NCBI GenBank assembly: GCA_944332455.1 | Contig: CALVJY010000013.1 | Span: forward strand, 1-64,000 | Length of the DNA stretch: 64,000 nt | Reading direction: 5' to 3' | Source: an uncultured Clostridia bacterium | GTDB taxonomy: Bacteria > Bacillota > Clostridia > Christensenellales > HGM11417 | Shown here: one piece after another, positions 58,503-64,000 of the stretch | Layout of the letters: the number at the start of each line of letters is the position of its first letter | Numbering within the stretch: position 1 is the stretch's first letter | Position numbers and translations under genes: made by a program | Notes under the pieces: generated by a model | Told to the model about the DNA's origin: nothing | The model's database searches: none | Seen by the model: the letters and a program-made list of their open reading frames with translations, nothing else

Positions 58503-59438
58503 TTACAAAAATTTTCCCTCTTCGATGTAAGCGTGGTAGCGCTCCAGCATGCTGTCGATCAGATTGAAGCGCTCGTCCCGGGGGGCCAGCCGCTCGGCCT
58601 CCGGCAGCTCGCCGTACTCCTGGGGCGTGACCCCGTAACTCCGCTTGAAGACGGTGAAAAACCAGTTGTAGTTGTCGTAACCCACCTTGGCCGCCACCTC
58701 CGCCAGCGTGAACTGACGGCTGCGGATGAGCTCGCCTGCCAGCTTCATTTTCAGCCCCTCGATGTAGTCGCTCGGGGAGAGGTGGATGTACTTCATGAAC
58801 ATCTTGTAGATGTAGGTGCGGTCATAGTTGAGGGCCTCGGCCATATCCGACACCTTGACCTTGGTGGTGTACTTCAGCTGAATGAAGCGGAGCATGGTGA
58901 AAAAGCGCTGCTCGTCGGCGTCCTCCTTGGAATACTGCTTGGCGGGGAACTGCTGGGTGATCCAGGCCAGAAACAGATAAAGATGCCCGACGGCCAGCAG
59001 ATTGGGGGTCCGCTCGGACTGGAAGGAGGTAAAGATGTTGTCCATGTGGGTCTGCACTTCCAGGCTGTCCACCCGGTGCTGAAGGGGCTGCCGGGGAAAG
59101 AGGGTGTTCCCGATCAGGGACTCGGCCCGGATCCCGGTGAACCCCACCCACTTGTATTCCCAGGGGTCGCTGCCGTCGGCCTCGTAGTAGGCCATTTCCC
59201 GGGGACTGAGGTAGAACAGATCGCCCGGCCCGCACTCGTAGCACTGATCTTCGATGTAGAGCCGGCCCTTCCCGGAAATGACGTAGTGAAAAAAGTGAGC
59301 CTGCTTGCGCTCCGGGCCCCAGCAGTGAAAGGGGTCGCACTTTTCGTAGCCGCACTCGAAGACCACCAGATCGATGCCCACGCTGTTGGTCACAAAGCAA
59401 TCGTAGCTTTCGCTGTGCTCGTAATTGAGTTTTTTCAT
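58503..59438 (-). CDS. AraC-family transcriptional regulator
   Basis: This is a 311-residue regulator. The N-terminal cupin sensor domain (HFFHYVISGKGRLYIEDQCY, PGDLFYLSPREMAYYEADGS) is followed by two helix-turn-helices: VSDMAEALNYDRTYIYKMFM and LAEVAAKVGYDNYNWFFTVF, then KRSYGVTPQEY. It is probably the local activator of the glycan locus, with the two shared promoter boxes as candidate targets. It is co-transcribed with the small lipoprotein upstream. Confidence 0.92.
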   Translation of the reverse strand: MKKLNYEHSESYDCFVTNSVGIDLVVFECGYEKCDPFHCWGPERKQAHFFHYVISGKGRLYIEDQCYECGPGDLFYLSPREMAYYEADGSDPWEYKWVGFTGIRAESLIGNTLFPRQPLQHRVDSLEVQTHMDNIFTSFQSERTPNLLAVGHLYLFLAWITQQFPAKQYSKEDADEQRFFTMLRFIQLKYTTKVKVSDMAEALNYDRTYIYKMFMKYIHLSPSDYIEGLKMKLAGELIRSRQFTLAEVAAKVGYDNYNWFFTVFKRSYGVTPQEYGELPEAERLAPRDERFNLIDSMLERYHAYIEEGKFL

Positions 59439-59498
59439 CCTCGTCCTCCGTCTCCCCTGCGCTTCCCTCTGCGGCCCGGCGCTGCCCGCTCTCGCGGC

Positions 59499-59921
59499 TC
59501 AGAGTACGGTAATAAAGTCCGGGATCACCACTTCCTCGCCCCGGAAAGTCAGGGTCAGGCTGTAGCTGCCGGGCAGGGCCTCCTCGCCCACGTAGAAGTC
59601 CCACTCCCGGACGATCTGCTCCCCTCTGTAGAGGTAGATCAGGGCCATGTCGGCAGTCTGCGCCACGATTTCCCGGTTCAAAAAGACCCGGCCGTCCTCC
59701 GTGTCCATCCACAGCGTGGGCTCGGCGCCGAGCACCGTGCCGCTGCTCGCCAGGTACAGGTACATCCGCCCCCGATTTTCAACGCAGACCTCCACGGACA
59801 GGATTTCTCCCCGCATGACGGAAGTCTGAGGTACGCTTGCGGTCATCTCCAACCGGGGGCCGCCGCATCCCGCACAGAACAGGATGACCAGCAGGGCCGG
59901 CAAAATCGCTAATTTTTTCAT
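59499..59921 (-). CDS. Small beta-sandwich lipoprotein of unknown function
   Basis: This is a 140-residue lipoprotein (lipobox FCAGC, C19). The mature part is beta-rich (TSVMRGEILSVEVCVENRGR, GSYSLTLTFRGEEVVIPDF), reminiscent of BsuPI-type or Ig-like folds, but I do not recognise a family. AAGGAGG precedes ATG. It is the first gene of the unit with the AraC regulator. A 34-bp copy of its 3' end is found at 43643-43676. Confidence 0.7.
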   Translation of the reverse strand: MKKLAILPALLVILFCAGCGGPRLEMTASVPQTSVMRGEILSVEVCVENRGRMYLYLASSGTVLGAEPTLWMDTEDGRVFLNREIVAQTADMALIYLYRGEQIVREWDFYVGEEALPGSYSLTLTFRGEEVVIPDFITVL

Positions 59922-60007
59922 CTTTCTTCCTCCTTGCCGAGAAAATTGCCTGAAAACGGTCAGGCTTTCAGGCGGCCGATGCCCGACTTTCCGGTCCGTC
60001 TGTTCTT

Positions 60008-60036
60008 ATCATAACACATTTTCCGCCCTTTGTCAA
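60008..60036 (-). promoter_or_regulatory. Promoter of the lipoprotein-AraC unit
   Basis: TTGACA (60031-60036), 17 bp, TATGAT (60008-60013). Confidence 0.8.
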
Positions 60037-60311
60037 GAGAGAATTTTTCCGGGAGCGTTCCCAAAAGCATTAACGAGTTCCCACATCACGTGTTATATTC
60101 AAGGGACTCCTATGCAGAAGGAGCCAATCTCTGTTGAAATCCCCCCTTAGCCCTCTCTCTTCCCCAAAAAATTTTCTCTTACACGCCTTTCGGGAACTCC
60201 TTTTTCCCGGGGAGTTCCCGGACCGCAGGTTCTTTTAAAAGAAGTCGCAGCAAAAGGGCCGATCTCTGCTCCCCCTTTTCCCCTCGCTTTTGGAAAAAAC
60301 CTTTTTTTATC

Positions 60312-60395
60312 CCCCTTTCGGGGCTCCCGTTTTTCTTTCGGGAGTTCCCATTTCCCTTTCAGGAGTTCCCATATTTCTTTCTGGAGTTCCCGTTC
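60312..60395. repeat. 21-bp tandem repeat, four units
   Basis: GGGGCTCCC at 60320 and GGAGTTCCC at 60341, 60362 and 60383 are exactly 21 bp apart, each preceded by a TTTC-type pyrimidine tract. Confidence 0.8.
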
Positions 60396-60431
60396 TTCCG
60401 AAGTCCCTCCAGAAGGCGCGGAAAGGGCAGC

Positions 60432-60466
60432 AAAAAGGCGGCCGCCGGAAGTTCCGGAGGCCGCCC
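60432..60466 (-). terminator. Terminator of the corrinoid-protein gene
   Basis: GGCGGCCTCCGGAA/TTCCGGCGGCCGCC stem with T5 on the minus strand. Confidence 0.85.
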
Positions 60467-60488
60467 GTGGGTCGGTGTTTTTAAAAAA

Positions 60489-61124
60489 TCAGTTGAAGTA
60501 GGCCCTGGCCACCTGGGCGCAGGAGGCGGCGTCGGCGGTGTAGGCGTCGGCCCCGATCTCGTCGGCGAAGGCCTGGGTGACGGGCGCCCCGCCCACCATG
60601 ACCTTGACCTGATCGCGCAGGCCGGCCTCGGCGATGGCGTCGATGATCTCCTTCTGGTAGCTCATGGTGGTGGTCAGCAGAGCGGACAGGCAGACCACTT
60701 TGGCGTGGGTCTCCTTGATGGCCTCGACCACCTGCTCCTTGGAGACGTCGGTCTTGAGGTCGATGACCTCCAGCCCCGCCCCTTCGAGCATCATTTTGAC
60801 CAGGTTTTTGCCGATGTCGTGCTGGTCGCCCTTGACGGTGCAGACGATGGCCTTGCCCACCGACTGGACGCCGGAGGCGTTGAGGGCGGGCTTTAAGACT
60901 TCCACGCCCATGTTCATGGCGCGGGCGGCGATCAGGACCTCGGGCACGAAGACCTCGTTGTTCTTGAACTTTTCACCCACGATGGACATGCCCTTCAGCA
61001 GGCTTTCGTCCAGGATCTGCTTGGCGGGGATGCCCTGATCCAGCGCGGTCTGCACCAGTTCCTTGACTTCCTTGGACTTTCCCCTCTGCATCGAAGTCGA
61101 GATCTGTTCCAAAATTTCAGACAT
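60489..61124 (-). CDS. Methyltransferase cognate corrinoid protein (MtbC/MttC-like)
   Basis: This is a 211-residue two-domain cobalamin-binding protein. The N-terminal helical cap (residues 1-85) includes LLKGMSIVGEKFKNNEVFVPEVLIAARAM. The C-terminal Rossmann domain has GDQHDIGKNLVKMMLEGAG, the D-x-H-x-x-G motif with the cobalt-ligand His. Such proteins shuttle methyl groups between a substrate methyltransferase and an acceptor. Neither partner is in the window. ATG 61124 after AGAGGTG is preferred over an in-frame GTG nine bases earlier. Confidence 0.92.
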   Translation of the reverse strand: MSEILEQISTSMQRGKSKEVKELVQTALDQGIPAKQILDESLLKGMSIVGEKFKNNEVFVPEVLIAARAMNMGVEVLKPALNASGVQSVGKAIVCTVKGDQHDIGKNLVKMMLEGAGLEVIDLKTDVSKEQVVEAIKETHAKVVCLSALLTTTMSYQKEIIDAIAEAGLRDQVKVMVGGAPVTQAFADEIGADAYTADAASCAQVARAYFN

Positions 61125-61166
61125 AACGTTCACCTCTTCCCGAAATTCACAGGATTTGATATGTAC

Positions 61167-61195
61167 ATTCTACCACATTTTTTTCCGTTTGTCAG
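61167..61195 (-). promoter_or_regulatory. Promoter of the corrinoid-protein gene
   Basis: CTGACA (61190-61195), 17 bp ending AATGTGG, TAGAAT (61167-61172). Confidence 0.7.
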
Positions 61196-61306
61196 GACAG
61201 ATTTTTGCCAAAAAACTGTATTTATTTGCGAAACCGGCTCTTCGGGCCTTTCCGGCCGCCAAAACCGCTCCGCCAAAGCCGAAAAGCGTCCGCCGAAAGG
61301 GCTTTT

Positions 61307-61792
61307 TCAGTTCCCTCCGCCCTCCTTGCCGCCGGCTTTGTTGTCCTCCAGCAGCTTTTGCAGTTCGGCGATGAAGCTGGAGGTGTCCTGGAACTTCCGG
61401 TAGACCGAGGCGAAGCGGATGTAGGCCACCTCGTCGATGCCCTTCAGCCCCTCCATGACCATCTCGCCGATCTCGGCCGAGGTGACCTCCTTGCTCAGGG
61501 AATTGCTGACCTGCCTGCGGATGCGCTCGGCCAGGGCGTCGATGTCCTTCATGGAGACCGGCCGCTTTTCGCAGGACTTGATGATCCCGTTTTTGACCTT
61601 GTTGATGTCGAAAGCCTGGCGGTTGCCGTTGTTCTTGATGACCAGAACGGGGGTGTCCTCGATGGTCTCGTAGGTGGTGAACCGCCGGCCGCAGGCCACG
61701 CACTCCCGCCTCCTCCGGATGCTGGCGCCGTCGTCGGTGGACCTGGAATCCAGGACCTTGCTGTCCGGACAGCCGCAGTAGATGCACTTCAT
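61307..61792 (-). CDS. nrdR: Transcriptional repressor NrdR
   Basis: This is a 161-residue repressor. The N-terminal zinc ribbon has MKCIYCGCPDSKVLDSR and ECVACGRRFTTYE (C3, C6, C31, C34). The ATP-cone domain (residues 48-140) senses dATP/ATP. It represses ribonucleotide reductase genes. Its ATG overlaps the ygiQ stop in ATGA, so it is translated with that gene. No NrdR box was noticed in this window. Confidence 0.97.
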   Translation of the reverse strand: MKCIYCGCPDSKVLDSRSTDDGASIRRRRECVACGRRFTTYETIEDTPVLVIKNNGNRQAFDINKVKNGIIKSCEKRPVSMKDIDALAERIRRQVSNSLSKEVTSAEIGEMVMEGLKGIDEVAYIRFASVYRKFQDTSSFIAELQKLLEDNKAGGKEGGGN

Positions 61793-63783
61793 GACTTTCC
61801 TCCCGGCTTATGTTTGCCCTTTTTGGGGGAAGGTAAACGCCTTCCGCTCTGTTTTTCGCTCTTTCCGGCAGCTCCCCCGGCCCGGCCGATCTTTCCGCTC
61901 CGGTCCGGCCGTCCTTTTGGTCCGGAACTCCGCCCGGCTCTTGCCGGTTTCACGGCCTCGCCCGCCCCGGCTTTTCCGATCTTCCGCCTCCTTACCCCGG
62001 GGATGATGCAGTCCGGTCCGCTGCCGATCAGATCCTCCCGGCCGATCTCCCGAAGCGCCGCTTCGATGATCGGGCGGTTTTCGGGCTTGCGGTACTGCAG
62101 CAGGGCCCGCTGGGTCCGCTTTTCCTCCTCCGTCCGGGGGACAAAGACCTCCTTCCCCGTGAGGGGATCCAGCCCGGTCCAGAACATACAGGTGGAGCGG
62201 GTGGAGGGCGTGGGATAAAAGTCCTGGACCTGCAGGGGCATGTAGCGGATGCTCTTTAAGTACCGGGTCAGATCGACGGCGTCCTTCAGGGTGCAGCCCG
62301 GGTGCGAGGAGATGAAGTAGGGCACCACGTACTGCTCCTTGCCCAGTTTCCGGGTGGTCTGGGCGTACTTGCGCACAAATTCGGCGTAGAGGCCGAAGTC
62401 CGGCTTGTTCATGAGTTGGAGGACGGGGGCGGCGCAGTGCTCGGGGGCCACCTTCAGCTGACCGCTGACGTGGTGCCGGCAGAGCTCCTCCAGAAAGTCC
62501 GTCTTTTTGTCGTACAGCACAAAGTCGTAGCGGATGCCGCTGCGGATGAACACCTTTTTGACCCCGGGCAGGGCCCGCACCCGGCGCAGCAGCTCCAAGT
62601 ACTCGGTGTGGTCGGCCTCCAGATGGGGACAGGGCTTTGCCCCGATGCAGAACCTCCCCCTGCAGGCCCCTTCGGTAAACTGTTTTTTGCAGGCGGGGCT
62701 GCGGAAGTTGGCCGAGGGGCCGCCCAGATCGTGTATGTAGCCCTTGAACTCGGGATCCCGGGTCATGGCCTCGGCCTCCCGCAGGACGGATTCCGCACTT
62801 CGCTTTTGGACGATGCGGCCCTGGTGGTAGGCGATGGCGCAGAACGAACAGCTCCCGAAACACCCCCGGTGGGAGGTGACGGAAAAGCGGACCTCCTCGA
62901 CGGCGGGCACGCCCTCGCGGTAGACGGGGTGGGGCTTCCGCTCGTAGGGCAGGTCGTACACCCGGTCCATCTCGGCCTCGGTCATGGGCAGCTGGGCAGG
63001 GTTGCAGACCACGTAAAGCCCCTTTTGCTGCTCCTGGATCAGTCCGCTCCCCGTGAAGGGATCGTTGGCCCACAGCTGGCGGGAGAAGGCCTCGGCATAG
63101 GCCCGCCTGTCCGAGCGGACCTTTTCAAAGCCCTCCAGCACCTCGTAGGGGCCCTTTTCTCCCCCCAGACAGGCCAGCACCTGCCGGCTGAGGTTTTCGG
63201 CCCGGTCGAGGTAGGCCGTCCCCCGGACGTGGCGGATCTTGCGCAGCGGGATCCCCTTTTTCAGGGCCTCGCAGATCTCGGTGAGGGGCTTTTCCCCCAT
63301 GCCGTAGATCAGCAGGTCGCAGCCCGAATCGACCAGCACCGAGGGCAGGACCTCGTCCTTCCAGTAGTCGTAGTGGGCGAACCGCCGCAGGCTGGCCTCG
63401 ATGCCGCCGGCCAGCACGGGGACGTCCGGGAACAGCCTCTTCAAGGCCCGGCAGTACACCGTCAGCGCCCGATCCGGGCGTTTTCCGGCCCGGCCGCCCT
63501 CGGAGTAGCGGTCGTCGTGCCGCCGCTTTCTGGCCGCCGTGTAGTTGTTGACCATGGAGTCCACAACCCCCGAGGTCACCAAAAACCCGATGTTCGGCCG
63601 GCCGAAGCGGGTAAAGTCGGCGTCGTTTTGCGGCTGGGCCAGCATGCCCACCGTAAAGCCCAGGCTTTGGACCAGCCGCCCGATCAGGGCGTGGCCGAAG
63701 CTGGGATGGTCGACGTAGGCGTCCCCCGAGACCAACACGAAGTCGGGGGCCTCCCCCCAGGGCCGTATGGGTAAAAATGCCAT
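61789..63783 (-). CDS. YgiQ-family radical SAM protein
   Basis: This is a 664-residue protein. The N-terminal UPF0313 domain (MAFLPIRPWGEAPDFVLVSG, DAYVDHPSFGHALIGRLVQ) precedes the radical-SAM motif RGCFGSCSFCAIAYHQGR (C-x3-C-x2-C) near residue 307. A cysteine cluster (ACKKQFTEGACRGRFCIG) follows. The C-terminal 60 residues are basic and low-complexity (KPARAGRSSGPKGRPDRSGK). Function is unknown in the family. GGAGGGATCT precedes ATG. It is coupled with nrdR. Confidence 0.93.
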   Translation of the reverse strand: MAFLPIRPWGEAPDFVLVSGDAYVDHPSFGHALIGRLVQSLGFTVGMLAQPQNDADFTRFGRPNIGFLVTSGVVDSMVNNYTAARKRRHDDRYSEGGRAGKRPDRALTVYCRALKRLFPDVPVLAGGIEASLRRFAHYDYWKDEVLPSVLVDSGCDLLIYGMGEKPLTEICEALKKGIPLRKIRHVRGTAYLDRAENLSRQVLACLGGEKGPYEVLEGFEKVRSDRRAYAEAFSRQLWANDPFTGSGLIQEQQKGLYVVCNPAQLPMTEAEMDRVYDLPYERKPHPVYREGVPAVEEVRFSVTSHRGCFGSCSFCAIAYHQGRIVQKRSAESVLREAEAMTRDPEFKGYIHDLGGPSANFRSPACKKQFTEGACRGRFCIGAKPCPHLEADHTEYLELLRRVRALPGVKKVFIRSGIRYDFVLYDKKTDFLEELCRHHVSGQLKVAPEHCAAPVLQLMNKPDFGLYAEFVRKYAQTTRKLGKEQYVVPYFISSHPGCTLKDAVDLTRYLKSIRYMPLQVQDFYPTPSTRSTCMFWTGLDPLTGKEVFVPRTEEEKRTQRALLQYRKPENRPIIEAALREIGREDLIGSGPDCIIPGVRRRKIGKAGAGEAVKPARAGRSSGPKGRPDRSGKIGRAGGAAGKSEKQSGRRLPSPKKGKHKPGGKS

Positions 63784-63795
63784 AGATCCCTCCGC

Positions 63796-64000
63796 TCAGA
63801 AGATCGGGGAGGCCAGGCGCATCAGCCGCTCCTTGAAGCGCTGCCAGAGGCTGCGCTTTCTGACGGCCTCCATGTCGTAAAGGGTGCTCCGCTCGATGTC
63901 TGCCTCGTAGATCCCGGCCATCTGCCGGCCGAAGTCGGCGCCGTAGATGAAAGCGGTCAGCTCGAAGTTGAGCTTGAAGCTGCGGATGTCGATGTTGAAG
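63796..64000 (-). CDS. cls: Cardiolipin synthase, C-terminal part (runs off the window)
   Basis: The last 68 codons of a gene entering from the right edge read FNIDIRSFKLNFELTAFIYG, then YEADIERSTLYDMEAV and RFKERLMRLASPIF-stop. This closely matches the end of PLD-type cardiolipin synthases (NIDIRSF...NFE...RLxSPxL). The catalytic HKD motifs lie outside the window. It is 12 nt before ygiQ and probably in the same transcript. Confidence 0.85.
   Translation of the reverse strand, partial: FNIDIRSFKLNFELTAFIYGADFGRQMAGIYEADIERSTLYDMEAVRKRSLWQRFKERLMRLASPIF

Larger units (their letters stand above)
59922..60431. other. Intergenic region rich in GGAGTTCCC motifs
   Basis: No gene. It holds the promoter at 60008-60036 and several GGGAGTTCCC or GGGAACTCC palindromic motifs (near 60052, 60073, 60190, 60210), then the tandem repeat at 60320-60391. 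Confidence 0.6.

Noticed and set aside
60290..60484. Small plus-strand protein with FLSGVP heptads
   Set aside because: It needs a TTG start, has no Shine-Dalgarno, and is explained by the 21-bp non-coding tandem repeat.
62302..63774. 490-residue plus-strand open frame opposite ygiQ
   Set aside because: Shadow frame caused by high GC. The minus strand has complete YgiQ motifs.
1..64000. tRNA or rRNA genes, prophage or transposase genes
   Set aside because: No cloverleaf-like GTTCRANTC segments, rRNA stretches, integrase, phage structural or transposase motifs were noticed while reading. A tRNAscan-SE run would settle the tRNA question.

Overview
The window looks like a chromosomal segment of a high-GC member of the Firmicutes (class Clostridia, probably a gut anaerobe). 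Three signs support this. First, there are conserved Firmicutes gene neighbourhoods: decarboxylase-tmk-darA-holB-ricT and dgt-dnaG-sigA-trmK-nif3. Second, the anaerobe-type electron-bifurcating NfnAB pair is present, along with a 2x[4Fe-4S] ferredoxin and an orphan corrinoid protein. Third, many Gram-positive-type lipoproteins are encoded, with strong AGGAGG ribosome binding sites and sigma-A promoters. Almost all genes lie on the minus strand. I saw no tRNA, rRNA, CRISPR array, prophage or transposase gene.

Layout: 0-3.4 kb nfnB, nfnA and nth. 3.7-5.3 kb (plus strand) corA behind a terminator-containing leader, then a small zinc-ribbon protein. 5.3-6.5 kb is a non-coding field of hairpin repeats. 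6.5-9.4 kb is an ABC/FtsX exporter pair with an operator-like promoter. 9.5-11.1 kb is an ECF sigma factor with a membrane anti-sigma-like partner. 11.6-20.4 kb holds the full shikimate pathway plus Phe/Tyr branch genes: aroE-aroK, then aroQ-aroF-aroB-aroA-aroC, pheA-tyrA, mostly with ATGA overlaps. 20.6-25 kb has an RsgI-like lipoprotein and a large GH106-like glycosidase. 25-28.4 kb has a queT transporter with a preQ1-I-like riboswitch, a divergent flavin reductase/HAD pair, a HEPN-like/CBS protein and a ferredoxin. 28.4-37 kb is ricT, holB, darA, tmk, decarboxylase, a membrane protein, lysS and greA. 37-43.3 kb is the information-processing cluster. 43.9-59.9 kb is a carbohydrate-use locus: GH36 alpha-galactosidase, giant surface protein, LplB/LplC-type permeases and binding protein, SGNH esterase, GH42-like lipoprotein, secreted GDPD, AraC regulator and a small lipoprotein. 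60.5-64 kb is a corrinoid protein, nrdR, ygiQ and the 3' end of a cardiolipin synthase gene.

The most striking observation lies between aroK and aroQ. A sigma-A promoter is followed by a well-formed ribosome binding site and a 29-codon reading frame with 9 Phe and 2 Tyr codons. A strong intrinsic terminator comes next, and then aroQ. This is the anatomy of a ribosome-mediated attenuator sensing Phe/Tyr supply, placed before the genes that make Phe and Tyr, in a lineage where T-boxes would be expected. Other highlights are a modular array of intergenic hairpins whose stems covary between copies, a TCGATAT-linked hairpin array, a shared promoter box in the glycan locus, an unassigned corA leader RNA, and seven 31-residue repeats on RicT.

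Functionally, the window joins a tightly coupled aromatic amino acid factory and core replication/transcription genes to a regulated surface glycan-harvesting system. Coordinates of starts were chosen from visible Shine-Dalgarno sequences and overlaps. Family assignments rest on motif recognition, not on database searches.
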